The notes under the pieces: generated by a model
Seen by the model: the letters and a program-made list of their open reading frames with translations, nothing else
The model's database searches: none
What the model was told of the DNA's origin: nothing
In this document: positions 8,168 through 16,687 of the stretch, piece by piece
How positions within the stretch are numbered: the first letter of the stretch is position 1
Layout of the letters: every line of letters starts with the position of its first letter
Position numbers and translations under genes: made by a program
Assembly (NCBI GenBank): GCA_036265325.1
Contig: DATAPH010000060.1
Span: 17,809-81,808, forward strand
Length of the DNA: 64,000 bases
Direction: 5' to 3'
From: AC-51 sp036265325
GTDB lineage: Bacteria > Actinomycetota > UBA4738 > HRBIN12

Positions 8168-8794
8168 GTGCTGACCGACCCGGAGCTCGACGCGCTCGAG
8201 CACGCGGTCGCAAGCATCCCGATAGCCACCTTCGAGTTCGTCGCGGACGACTACGTCATGGCGCTGTTCGACACCGTGCTCGACTACCAGAACCAGGCCG
8301 CCGCGATCCAGAAGGCGGAAGACCACTTCCGCGAGGAGCACTTCGACGAGATCCGCACGCTGGAGGACCTCGAGGCGGTGCTCGAGCGGTTCCCCGAGGA
8401 GCGCGAGGGCAACGAGGAGCTCGCGCAGTACCTCTGGGGGAACCACCATTGGCGCCGCGCGCAGGAACTCCGCGGCCTGGTGGGCTACTTCCGTGAGCGG
8501 AACGTGACCACGTTGCGCCGGCTGCGGACGTGGGCGGCGAAGTCGCAACAGGACGACTTCGTCGGGCGCATCAAGGGCCTCGGGCCGGCGGTGTATCGGT
8601 CACTTGCGATGCGGATGGGCGTCGATACGGTGAAGCCCGACGTCCACGTCCTTCGGTTCGTGTCGGCGGCGATCGGGAGGAACGCGTCACAGGCCGAAGC
8701 GGTCGACGGACTGACGGAAGTCGCGATGAGGCTCGGCGTCCCGGCCCGTGACGTCGACTGGAGCGTCCTCGAGTATCAGAAGAGCAGCGCCTAG
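8168..8794 (+). CDS. HhH-GPD-like (base-excision glycosylase fold) protein
   Basis: A 208-residue protein with a mostly helical N-terminal part (acidic, about 1-110) and a C-terminal segment resembling the helix-hairpin-helix/GPD signature of endonuclease III-type glycosylases: IKGLGPAVYRSLAMR (about 137-151), then VKPDVHVLRF (about 157-166), where the Asp corresponds to the catalytic aspartate. There is no iron-sulfur cluster motif, and the Lys of bifunctional enzymes is not obvious. It may be a divergent glycosylase or a non-catalytic relative. GTG 8168 lies 7 nt after the VOC stop. Its 3' end overlaps the convergent kinase gene by 4 nt. Confidence 0.65.
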   Translation: MLTDPELDALEHAVASIPIATFEFVADDYVMALFDTVLDYQNQAAAIQKAEDHFREEHFDEIRTLEDLEAVLERFPEEREGNEELAQYLWGNHHWRRAQELRGLVGYFRERNVTTLRRLRTWAAKSQQDDFVGRIKGLGPAVYRSLAMRMGVDTVKPDVHVLRFVSAAIGRNASQAEAVDGLTEVAMRLGVPARDVDWSVLEYQKSSA

Positions 8795-10848
8795 CTCACC
8801 GGGACGGAGCCCGAGACCGAGGTGCCGGCGCCCGGCGTGCTGGCGATGTGCAAGGTCCCGCCGATCGCGTCCAACCGGTCCGCCATGCCCTGCAGGCCCG
8901 TGCCGTAGGTGGTCGCGGCCGCGTCGAACCCGGACCCGTCGTCGGTGACCGTGAACCGGAGGTCGCCGTTGTCCTGCCGGATCGTGACCTGCGCGTTCGA
9001 TGCGCCGGCGTACTTCGCGACGTTGTTCAGCGCCTCGAGCGTGCAGAAGTAGACGGCCGCTTCGACCGGCTGCTCGTAGCGGCCGATGCCGTCTGTCTCG
9101 ACCGAGACGGGCACGACCGACTTCCGCGCTTGCGCCTCCAATGCGGCGCTGAGCCCCTTGTCGGCAAGCAGCGGCGGGTAGATGCCGCGGGCGAGGTCGC
9201 GGAGGTCTTCGAGGGCTTCCGTCGCGCGGGCCTGGAGCTGCTCGGCCATGTCGGCGACCTTCGACGGATCGCTCGTCCCGACCCGCGCGAGCAACCCCGC
9301 TTGCACGTTCAGGGCCACCAATTGCTGCTGTACCCCGTCGTGGATGTTCCGCTCGAGCTTGCGGCGTTCCTCGTCCTGGGCGTTGACGAGCCGTTGCCGC
9401 GACGCCCGGAGGTCTTCGATCAGGCCGACGTTCCGCAGGACCAAGCCGGCCTGAGACGCGACGTCCGCGAGGAGCTTCTCGTCCGCCGACGTCAGCACCT
9501 GACCGGGGGCCTTGGTCACCGACAACGCGCCGAGCAGTTCGCCTTGGTAGCGAACGGGCGCCGTCGCGGTCGCCCCGGGGACGACCACGTCGTTCGTGAT
9601 CGGCACACGCGACACGGACGCCGTTGGCCACGAACCGGCGGTCCGGAGTTCCGAGCCAACCTTCACCCACACGTCGGCGCCCCTCGCGCCCATGCCTTCG
9701 GCAAGGATGTGCGCCGTTCGCGGCAGCACGTCGTCGACCGCGTATGTGCCCGCGACGCGTTCCGCGAAGTCGGAAAGCACCTCGTAGGGCGTCGCTCGCT
9801 TGCCGTAGACGAGCCGATTCGCGAAACGCCGGCTTCGTTCGCGGACGGGCTGGAACGCGATCGCGATCACCGCGGCGGCCACGGCCGCGAGGAACTTGCT
9901 GCTCTGTCCGCCGACCATCGTGCCGACGCCGACGACGATCGCCGCGTAGATCAACGTGATGAACACCGCGAGCGTGCCGTAGACGACCGCACGGTTGATC
10001 ACGACGTCGATCTCGTACAGCCGGTACTTCAAGACGGCGATCGCGATCGTGGAGAACAAGAAGATGAACGCCAGGCTCTGGAACACCGAGATCCACACCG
10101 GCGTGACCTCGCCCTGCGTGAAGTTGATCAGGAACGACAGCACGACGAGCGCGGCGCCGGTCGCGAACCACTTGATCTGCAGCCGTTCGTCCCCGGTTGA
10201 GTAGATCGCCCTCACGAGGACGGCGACGAGCGACGCGATCAGCGACGCGATCAGCGGTACCAAGAACACGAGAAGGAACAGGGCGAGGGCCAGTGCACCG
10301 ATACCCCCCGGACCTTGCGCCGCGTACGGGTCGTGCCAGCTCGTCGTCGCGAAGAAGACACCGGAGCACGTCGCGACGATCGTCGACACGACGAGGAGCC
10401 ACCAGACCGGACGCCAGCGCGGCGTTCGGATCTCTCCGGTCGGGAACAGCAAGAAGAGGAACGTGAGCATGTAGATCGGGATGAAGTTGGTGCTCGACGC
10501 GAGCCAGGCGGCGAAGTTCCCGCCGGGCCAGGAACCGGGGTCGACCACGAGCGCGTGTACCGCGTACGCGCCGAAGAACCCGCTGATCCCGAGCGTGACT
10601 CCGGCGGCCATGAAGAACCACCCGATGCGGTTGTCGGAGCGCTTGGCGGCGACCACCGTGCCGATGGAGATCCCCACGATGTTGGCGATGACCCCGAGCG
10701 CGTTCGCTTGGCTCCAGTCGTACGAGCTGGCGGCAGACGGGACGGCCGCACCTCGGTCGACGAACATCAGCACCAGGCCGGCGGTCATCAGCGCGATGGC
10801 GCTGCCGCCGAGCCAGACGGCGACCCGGGCCGGGTTCCGGAGCCTCAT
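8791..10848 (-). CDS. membrane sensor histidine kinase (NarL/HisKA_3 type) with GAF domain
   Basis: A 685-residue kinase. The N-terminal half has about eight to nine hydrophobic helices (roughly 1-330), resembling multi-pass input domains. A GAF-like cytosolic region (about 350-475) and a short coiled helix lead to the HisKA_3 H-box in which ERNIHDGVQQQL carries the phospho-accepting His (about residue 498). The C-terminal HATPase has FTVTDDGSGFD and GTGLQGMADRL. This type usually pairs with a NarL-family response regulator, but none is encoded next to it, so it is an orphan here. The start ATG at 10848 has only a weak ribosome site. Confidence 0.9.
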   Translation of the reverse strand: MRLRNPARVAVWLGGSAIALMTAGLVLMFVDRGAAVPSAASSYDWSQANALGVIANIVGISIGTVVAAKRSDNRIGWFFMAAGVTLGISGFFGAYAVHALVVDPGSWPGGNFAAWLASSTNFIPIYMLTFLFLLFPTGEIRTPRWRPVWWLLVVSTIVATCSGVFFATTSWHDPYAAQGPGGIGALALALFLLVFLVPLIASLIASLVAVLVRAIYSTGDERLQIKWFATGAALVVLSFLINFTQGEVTPVWISVFQSLAFIFLFSTIAIAVLKYRLYEIDVVINRAVVYGTLAVFITLIYAAIVVGVGTMVGGQSSKFLAAVAAAVIAIAFQPVRERSRRFANRLVYGKRATPYEVLSDFAERVAGTYAVDDVLPRTAHILAEGMGARGADVWVKVGSELRTAGSWPTASVSRVPITNDVVVPGATATAPVRYQGELLGALSVTKAPGQVLTSADEKLLADVASQAGLVLRNVGLIEDLRASRQRLVNAQDEERRKLERNIHDGVQQQLVALNVQAGLLARVGTSDPSKVADMAEQLQARATEALEDLRDLARGIYPPLLADKGLSAALEAQARKSVVPVSVETDGIGRYEQPVEAAVYFCTLEALNNVAKYAGASNAQVTIRQDNGDLRFTVTDDGSGFDAAATTYGTGLQGMADRLDAIGGTLHIASTPGAGTSVSGSVPVS

Positions 10849-10962
10849 GTTCGTCCAGATGATGCCGCCGAGAGCGGGCCGGGGGAAGGGGTGCAGGCAG
10901 GCCGACCGGACGGGGAGAGGACACCCATGGATCGCCTGGGTGCCCGGTGGCGCGTGAGGGGT

Positions 10963-12378
10963 CTAGCCGAAGTTGTACGTGCGCACGTCGAACGTGCGGC
11001 CCAGCTCGTCGGTCGGGGTCACTGTCACCGTCGAGCCGTTCACGGTTACCAGCAGGAAGTGGAACACGCGGTCGATCGTCGTCGGGCGGGCGAGCGACCC
11101 GCACGAGCTTCCGTGCGTGCTCGACGAGTACGACCAACCGAGGGCCGCGGCGATCGGTGCGCCGCAGCGGGTTGCAGGCTCGAGCTTGGCGCCGCCGCCG
11201 CCTGTCACGTAGCTGACGGGGAGGCCAGTCGGCGTGGACCGGGCGTACGTGTGCGCGTGGCCGTTGAAGATGAGGTCGACGCCGTTGTCGCCGAGCAGCC
11301 CTTCCAGGTGATCCTCGCCCGCCAGGTACGTGTCGGATGCCTCCGTGCTGTTCGGTGAGTGCGGCGGGAAATGGAAGAAGGCGAACTTGAGGCCGCCGGG
11401 ATGCGCGGCGAGATCCTGGGCGAGCCACTTGTACTCGGCGCTGGTCGTCGTCCAGTGGTTGTCGTAGTCGTTCTTGTAGATGTCTGCCGTGCCGACGTTG
11501 GAGTTTCCCCAGGCCGCGTCGAGCACGTAGAACCGCGCGGTGCCGGCGTCGAACGCGTACCACGCGCTCGGGTAGCTCGCCGACCGCGTTCCGTTCGTGC
11601 AGCAGTACGTCTGCATGGCGTATGTGCCGCCCGAGGTCGATGCCGCTCGCGATTCCGGCCAGGTGGTCAGCGCGGTCGAGTTCAAGCCGTGGTTGCCCAG
11701 GGCGTTGAACATCGGGATCGTGTCGCCGGGAACGGTCCAATAGGAAGGCCCGAACACGGTGCTCACGCTGGCGCCGGTCTGGGTGAGGTCTCCGTAGTTG
11801 GTCTGCGATCCGCTCTGATAGGCGATGTCACCCGTGGTGACGGCGAAGCGGGCGCCGCTGGACGCGATGCGCGCCATCACGTTGGCCTGGTCGGTGTTGA
11901 GGGCCGCCGTGTCCTGCCAGCCCCAGTCGCCGATGACCGCGAAGGAGTACGACGCCGTCGATCCGGCAGCGACCTGCGACCGGAAGACCGGCGAGGCGTC
12001 GGTGCCGAGGAGGTCGATGGTGCTGCTCCGAACCCGGTAGCAGTACGCCGCATCCGACGTCAGCCCCGACAACGTCGCTTTCCACTGATACTCGGCGGTC
12101 GAGCCGACGGTGATCGCAGTCTTTGTCGCCGAGACCGTATGATCCGCGCAGCTTCCGCCCGATCGACCGTAGGTCACCGCGCCCGTCTGGATGCCCGTCG
12201 TCGTGGCCCAGTTGACGGTGACGCCGTTGTTGACCAGGTCGGTGAGGTACGGATATCGCCGCAGCGAGCTCGACGTCGATGCCGACGCCACCGGTGCGGC
12301 CAGCGTCGTCCCGACGAGGGCGAGAGCCGCTGCAGCGACGGTGATGAGGACGCGCTTGGTCCTCGCTGTGCCGTGCAT
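10963..12378 (-). CDS. secreted metallophosphoesterase (purple-acid-phosphatase-like)
   Basis: A 471-residue exported phosphoesterase. A signal peptide (about 1-34, basic RTKRV then LITVAAAALALVGTTLAAP) is followed by a fibronectin-like N-terminal domain (about 38-130) and a calcineurin-type metallophosphoesterase domain. The dinuclear metal motifs appear in order: VIGDWGW, TGDIAYQSG, LGNHG, FHFPPHSP and NGHAHTYAR. Purple acid phosphatases hydrolyse phosphomonoesters outside the cell. ATG 12378 is chosen because it precedes the signal peptide; the frame is open far upstream but that part is antisense to the DNA ligase gene. It is divergent from the ligase with 66 nt between starts. Confidence 0.88.
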   Translation of the reverse strand: MHGTARTKRVLITVAAAALALVGTTLAAPVASASTSSSLRRYPYLTDLVNNGVTVNWATTTGIQTGAVTYGRSGGSCADHTVSATKTAITVGSTAEYQWKATLSGLTSDAAYCYRVRSSTIDLLGTDASPVFRSQVAAGSTASYSFAVIGDWGWQDTAALNTDQANVMARIASSGARFAVTTGDIAYQSGSQTNYGDLTQTGASVSTVFGPSYWTVPGDTIPMFNALGNHGLNSTALTTWPESRAASTSGGTYAMQTYCCTNGTRSASYPSAWYAFDAGTARFYVLDAAWGNSNVGTADIYKNDYDNHWTTTSAEYKWLAQDLAAHPGGLKFAFFHFPPHSPNSTEASDTYLAGEDHLEGLLGDNGVDLIFNGHAHTYARSTPTGLPVSYVTGGGGAKLEPATRCGAPIAAALGWSYSSSTHGSSCGSLARPTTIDRVFHFLLVTVNGSTVTVTPTDELGRTFDVRTYNFG

Positions 12379-12431
12379 GACGCCGCGTCGGTACCCCGAT
12401 CCGCAGTGATCCACACGCCCCGGCGCCGGAT

Positions 12432-12437
12432 TAGCCT
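12432..12437 (+). promoter_or_regulatory. -10 element of a leaderless promoter for the DNA ligase gene
   Basis: TAGCCT lies 7 nt before the GTG at 12445, which has no ribosome-binding site. This supports GTG 12445 as the start over an internal ATG at 12505. Confidence 0.45.
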
Positions 12438-12444
12438 GTCGGAC

Positions 12445-13452
12445 GTGCATCCCGCGCTCGAACGGCTCGATCCGGCCGACCGCACGCTGGTCCGCCGCCA
12501 GGCGATGCCGGCGTTCACGCCCCCGATGCTCGCGACCCTGACCAGGCACGTCTTCTCGGACCCGGCGTGGGTTTACGAGCCGAAGCTTGACGGCCAGCGG
12601 TCGCTGCTGTGGCGCCGCGGCAAGAACATCCGTCTGCTGACTCGCAACGAGAAGGATCGGACCTCCCACTATCCGGACCTGACGGCGGGGATCCTCAGCG
12701 AGGAGACGCCACCCCTGATCGCCGACGGCGAGATCGTTGCGTTCGACGGCGAGGTGACCTCGTTCTCGAAGCTCCAGGGCCGGATGCAGAACGCGCGGCC
12801 GAGCGGGGCGAACGTGGCGTGGGTGCCGGTCTACTTCTATCTGTTCGACCTGATCTGGTTCGACGGCAACGACCTCTCGGCGTTGCCGCTGGTTGCGCGG
12901 AAGGCGGTCCTGCGGGAGGCGCTCACCTTCGCCGACCCCATCCGGTTCTCGGAGCACCTGGAAGAGGAGGGCGAGGCTGCCTTCCGCGCCGCCTGCGAGC
13001 AGCGGTGGGAGGGATTGGTCGCCAAGCGCGGAGCGTCGCCGTACACGCACGCGCGGTCCAAGGATTGGCTGAAGTTCAAGTGCAGCAACGAGCAGGAGTT
13101 CATCGTGATCGGCTGGACCGATCCGCGCGGGTCGCGCGAGGGCTTGGGCGCGCTGCTCGTCGGGTACCACGAGGGCGGCGAGCTGCGGTTCGGCGGAAAG
13201 GTCGGAACCGGGTTCAACGAGCGCGAGCTCGACCGCCTGAGCGCCAAGCTTCGCCGGTTGGAACGGCAGACGTCGCCGCTCGCTGACACGAAGGGGATCG
13301 GGATGAAGGGCGTGCACTGGGTGCGACCGGAGCTGATCGCCGAGGTCGGGTTCGCCGAATGGACGCCGGACGGCAAGCTCCGGCACCCGCGGTACCTCGG
13401 CCTGCGCGACGACAAGTCGCCCGACCAGATCGTGCGAGAGCGGCCGCGGTGA
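12445..13452 (+). CDS. ligD: ATP-dependent DNA ligase, LigD ligase-domain type
   Basis: A 335-residue stand-alone ligase that matches the ligase domain of bacterial non-homologous end-joining LigD. The nucleophilic lysine is Lys47 in YEPKLDGQR. The adenylation-domain motifs RLLTRNEKD, DGEIVAF, FYLFDLIW, EGLVAKRG and the C-terminal WLKFKC are all visible. The C-terminal OB-fold follows. It would seal broken DNA ends using ATP. The stop overlaps the start of the polymerase-domain gene (GTGA at 13449-13452), so the two are translationally coupled. No phosphoesterase domain is present and no Ku gene lies in the window. Confidence 0.92.
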   Translation: MHPALERLDPADRTLVRRQAMPAFTPPMLATLTRHVFSDPAWVYEPKLDGQRSLLWRRGKNIRLLTRNEKDRTSHYPDLTAGILSEETPPLIADGEIVAFDGEVTSFSKLQGRMQNARPSGANVAWVPVYFYLFDLIWFDGNDLSALPLVARKAVLREALTFADPIRFSEHLEEEGEAAFRAACEQRWEGLVAKRGASPYTHARSKDWLKFKCSNEQEFIVIGWTDPRGSREGLGALLVGYHEGGELRFGGKVGTGFNERELDRLSAKLRRLERQTSPLADTKGIGMKGVHWVRPELIAEVGFAEWTPDGKLRHPRYLGLRDDKSPDQIVRERPR

Positions 13453-14318
13453 CACCCGACGTCAAGATCACGAAGCCCGACAAGCTGCTGTGGCCTGCGC
13501 TCGAGATCACGAAGCAGCGATACGTCGATTACCTGAACGCGGTGAGCGACCGGATGCTGCCGTGGTTGCGCGACCGGCCGCTGTCACTCGTTCGTGCACC
13601 GGACGGTGTGACGGGGGAGCAGTACTACCAGAAGGACACGCCCAAGTACGCGCCGTCGTGGATCAAGACCGTCACGATCCCGGCGGTGCGGCGCGATGTC
13701 GCGTACACGGTGTGCAACGACGCAGCGACGCTCTCGTGGCTCGGCAATCAGGCGGCCCTCGAGTTCCACCCCGCGCCGGTCCGACGCGACAACGTCGACA
13801 AGCCGGACGTGTTGACGATCGACATCGATCCGCCCGACGACGCGTTCGACGCTGCGGTGGAGGTCGCGTTGCTCGTGCTCGAGGTGACCGACGATCTCGG
13901 CATGCGGACGTTGGTGAAGACGACCGGTGGGAAGGGCCTGCACATCGTCGCGCCTATCCAGCGGCGGGTGACGGCGGACGAGCTTCGGTTCGCCGCGAAC
14001 CGGTTGACCGAGATCGTGCAAGGCCGTCGTCCCGATCTTGTGACCGCCGAGTTCCGCAAGGCGGATCGCGGCGGCAAGGTCATGCTGGACCCGTCACGCA
14101 ACTCGACCGGTGCAACCGTGGTGGCGCCCTACTCGCCGCGCGCCCGCGACGAGGCGACGGTGTCGTTCCCCGTCGTGCCTGATGAACTGAAGAAGACGGA
14201 CCCGAGCACGTTCACGGTCGCGACGGTGGCCGACCTACTTGGGAGACGGGGTCCAAAGGCTTGGCGTGAGGCGGAGCGCGAGTCGCCGCAGCGGATCCCT
14301 CAAGCGCTCCTTCCATAG
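13449..14318 (+). CDS. ligD: LigD-type DNA primase/polymerase domain protein
   Basis: A 289-residue archaeo-eukaryotic-primase-like polymerase corresponding to the polymerase domain of LigD, which fills or extends ends during double-strand-break repair. Catalytic aspartates are in LTIDIDPPDD (Asp125 and Asp127), and the third acidic site is likely in the MLDPSRN region; the nucleotide-binding TTGGKGLHIV motif is present. GTG 13449 overlaps the ligase stop. Encoding ligase and polymerase as separate coupled proteins, instead of one fused LigD, is known in some lineages. Confidence 0.92.
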   Translation: MTPDVKITKPDKLLWPALEITKQRYVDYLNAVSDRMLPWLRDRPLSLVRAPDGVTGEQYYQKDTPKYAPSWIKTVTIPAVRRDVAYTVCNDAATLSWLGNQAALEFHPAPVRRDNVDKPDVLTIDIDPPDDAFDAAVEVALLVLEVTDDLGMRTLVKTTGGKGLHIVAPIQRRVTADELRFAANRLTEIVQGRRPDLVTAEFRKADRGGKVMLDPSRNSTGATVVAPYSPRARDEATVSFPVVPDELKKTDPSTFTVATVADLLGRRGPKAWREAERESPQRIPQALLP

Positions 14319-14367
14319 CGATAGTACGTCACGATCTCGGTAGGCGTCCCCACAGCGCAGTGGGAAC

Positions 14368-15384
14368 ATGCGGGGCATGCCAACGACAGCGGTCCGCGTC
14401 TCAGGTCTGACCAAGAAGTTCGGCGAGGTGCAGGCGCTCGCCGGCATCGACTTCGAGATCCCCGAGGGCACGATCTTCGGGTTGCTCGGCCCCAACGGTG
14501 CCGGCAAAACGACGGCGGTACGGATCCTCGCGACGGTGCACCACCCCGATGGCGGCACCGCCGAGGTGCTCGGCTACAACGTGGTCACGGATCCGCACGA
14601 GGTCCGGATGCGGATCGGCCTCGCCGGTCAGTACGCGGCGGTCGACCCGAACCTCACCGGCCGCGAGAACCTCCGCCTGATGGGCCGGCTCGCGCAGGTC
14701 GAGCCCGCCGCCATCCCGCCACGGGCGGACGAGCTCCTGCGCAATTTCGACTTGGTCGACGCGGGAGACCGGCCGGCCCGCACGTATTCAGGCGGGATGC
14801 GCCGTCGGCTCGACGTCGCCGCGTCGCTCGTCCAGAAGCCGCCCGTGCTCTTCCTCGACGAGCCGACCACAGGCCTCGACCTGCAGAGCCGTCAGGCGCT
14901 GTGGAACACGATCCGCACCCTGGTCGAGGAGGGCACGACCGTCATCCTCACGACGCAGTACCTCGAGGAGGCGGATCAGCTTGCCGACGACCTCGTCGTC
15001 ATCGACCACGGAAAGATCATCGCGCAGGGCACAGCCGGTCAGCTCAAGAAGAACCTGGGGGGCACGGTGATCGAGCTCACGATGGGCGAGGGCAGCGACG
15101 TCGACAAGGCCGCCTCGCTGGTCGGCGCCGTGATCGGGAATCAGCCGGAGCGCCAAGGGACGCTGCTGCGCATGCCGTCGCCCGAGGGTTCGCATCTGTT
15201 GACCCAGATGCTCCGACGACTCGATGACGAAGGCGTGCAGCCGACGGCGGTCGCGCTCCGTGAGCCGTCGCTCGACGATGTGTTCCTGTCGCTCACCGGT
15301 CACGCCGCTGAAGAGGAGCAGTCGCGAGAGAACGGTCAGGGGAACGGGAAGCCGAAGGGCCGGAGGAGTAGGAGGGCATCATGA
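14368..15384 (+). CDS. ABC transporter ATP-binding protein, DrrA/daunorubicin-resistance type
   Basis: A 338-residue ATPase driving an ABC-2 exporter. It has Walker A (LLGPNGAGKTT, about residue 45), the signature YSGGMRRRLDVA, Walker B (PPVLFLDEPTTGLD) and the H-loop (ILTTQYLEEADQLAD). The C-terminal 90 residues (about 235-325) match the DrrA-specific extension. An ATG at 14377 is an alternative start, since a GGGA stretch is better spaced from it. The stop overlaps the permease start (ATGA, 15381-15384). Likely exports a hydrophobic compound or antibiotic. Confidence 0.92.
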   Translation: MRGMPTTAVRVSGLTKKFGEVQALAGIDFEIPEGTIFGLLGPNGAGKTTAVRILATVHHPDGGTAEVLGYNVVTDPHEVRMRIGLAGQYAAVDPNLTGRENLRLMGRLAQVEPAAIPPRADELLRNFDLVDAGDRPARTYSGGMRRRLDVAASLVQKPPVLFLDEPTTGLDLQSRQALWNTIRTLVEEGTTVILTTQYLEEADQLADDLVVIDHGKIIAQGTAGQLKKNLGGTVIELTMGEGSDVDKAASLVGAVIGNQPERQGTLLRMPSPEGSHLLTQMLRRLDDEGVQPTAVALREPSLDDVFLSLTGHAAEEEQSRENGQGNGKPKGRRSRRAS

Positions 15385-16202
15385 GCGCGATCACTGCAAC
15401 AACCGGCCGCCTGCCGGTCGCGAGGCGCTCGGCGCTCGCGAAGGAATTCAACGACGGGCGCGCGATGATCGGGCGGAACCTGATCGCATACAAGCGCGTG
15501 CCGCAGCTGCTCGTGTTCTCCACGATCCAGCCGATCATCTTCGTGCTGATGTTCACGTATGTGTTCGGCGGGGCGATCAAGACCTCGCTGCCGCCAGGTA
15601 TGAACTACGTCGACTACCTGATGCCCGGCATCTTCGTGCAGACGGTGGTGTTCGGGTCGCTCGCGGCCGGTGTCGGCCTCGCGACCGATCTGAAGAGCGG
15701 TCTGCTCGAGCGGTTCGCGTCGTTGCCGGTCACGCGCTCGGCGGTGCTCGTCGGCCGGACGGGTGCCGACATGGCGCGGAACATCTTCGTCGTGATCCTG
15801 ATGTTGATCGTCGGCACGATCGTCGGCTTCCGGGTGCACACCAACGTGTTCGCGCTGCTGGGGTCGATGGCCCTGGTCGTGTACTTCGGGTTCGCGCTCT
15901 CGTGGATCTTCGCAACGCTCGGACTCGCGGTGAAGGACCCGGAGACGGCGCAGGCGGCGGCGTTCCCGATCCTGGCGCCTTTGGTGTTCGCGTCGGTCGC
16001 GTTCGTGCCTGCCTCGAGCATGCCTGGCTGGCTGCAGCCGTGGGCGAATAACCAGCCCGTTTCATCGGTGGTGTTGGCGGCACGCGCGCTGGTCCTCGGC
16101 GGCCCGACGGCGCATTACGTGTTCTGGGCGATCTTCTGGTGCACGGTGGTGCTGGTGATCTTCGTGCCGCTGGGCGTTCGCACGTACCGCCGCGCGATCT
16201 AG
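15381..16202 (+). CDS. ABC-2 type transporter permease, DrrB-like
   Basis: A 273-residue integral membrane protein with six predicted helices. They start with LLVFSTIQPIIFVLMFTYVF (about 49-68) and end with FWAIFWCTVVLVIFVPLGV. A re-entrant region with LFGSL-like residues after FVQTVVF and the ERFASLPV segment fit the ABC-2 family. It forms the membrane part of the exporter with the overlapping ATPase. Function as drug or lipid efflux is inferred from the pair; the substrate is unknown. Confidence 0.9.
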   Translation: MSAITATTGRLPVARRSALAKEFNDGRAMIGRNLIAYKRVPQLLVFSTIQPIIFVLMFTYVFGGAIKTSLPPGMNYVDYLMPGIFVQTVVFGSLAAGVGLATDLKSGLLERFASLPVTRSAVLVGRTGADMARNIFVVILMLIVGTIVGFRVHTNVFALLGSMALVVYFGFALSWIFATLGLAVKDPETAQAAAFPILAPLVFASVAFVPASSMPGWLQPWANNQPVSSVVLAARALVLGGPTAHYVFWAIFWCTVVLVIFVPLGVRTYRRAI

Positions 16203-16277
16203 CGATCTCGTCACCTATCGCTGAACCGACGCGGTGAGCGACCCGTACTCCCTTCCAAGGTGATGGGGGGACAGGTC

Positions 16278-16676
16278 ATGAACAGATATCTCGTGGTGTC
16301 GGACCTGATGGTCGGGTCGAGCCAGCTGAAGGACTTCGTGCGGAGCCGGACGACCGACGACGCATCGACGTTCTATCTCGTCGTGCCGTCGATGCCGGAC
16401 CGCAGCCATCTCGCGTGGGACGAGAGCGAGGCGCATCTGATCGCGCGCAGACGCTTGTTGAACGGCCTGGAGTGGATGCGCGAGGTCGATCCGGACGCAG
16501 ACGGCGAGGTCGGGGATGTCGACCCGATCATGGCCATCGAGGACGCGTTGCGGGAGACCGACTACGACGCGGTCGTGCTCGCCGTCCGCGAGCGGCCACA
16601 CCGTCGGCGTCTGCGGGTCGCGGCGCGAGCGCGCCAAGCGTTCAACGTGCCCGTCGTGGACGTGCTCGCCGCCTAG
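16278..16676 (+). CDS. universal-stress-protein-like small protein
   Basis: A 132-residue protein with an alternating beta/alpha pattern: an initial strand RYLVVSDL, a middle VVPSM strand, a long helix (EAHLIARRRLLNGLEWMREV), then YDAVVLAV and NVPVVDVLA. This resembles a Usp/HUP-like Rossmann fold, but the usual ATP-binding G-x2-G-x9-G(S/T) is not convincing. ATG 16278 has a GGGGGGA ribosome site 6 nt upstream. It converges on the cyclase gene. Function uncertain. Confidence 0.55.
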   Translation: MNRYLVVSDLMVGSSQLKDFVRSRTTDDASTFYLVVPSMPDRSHLAWDESEAHLIARRRLLNGLEWMREVDPDADGEVGDVDPIMAIEDALRETDYDAVVLAVRERPHRRRLRVAARARQAFNVPVVDVLAA

Positions 16677-16687
16677 CGCCCGGCACG

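Noticed and set aside
8687..13455. Very long open antisense frames over the kinase, phosphatase and ligase genes
   Set aside because: Translations are Arg/Pro/Gly-rich with no family features; the real genes in these regions carry complete catalytic motifs in other frames.
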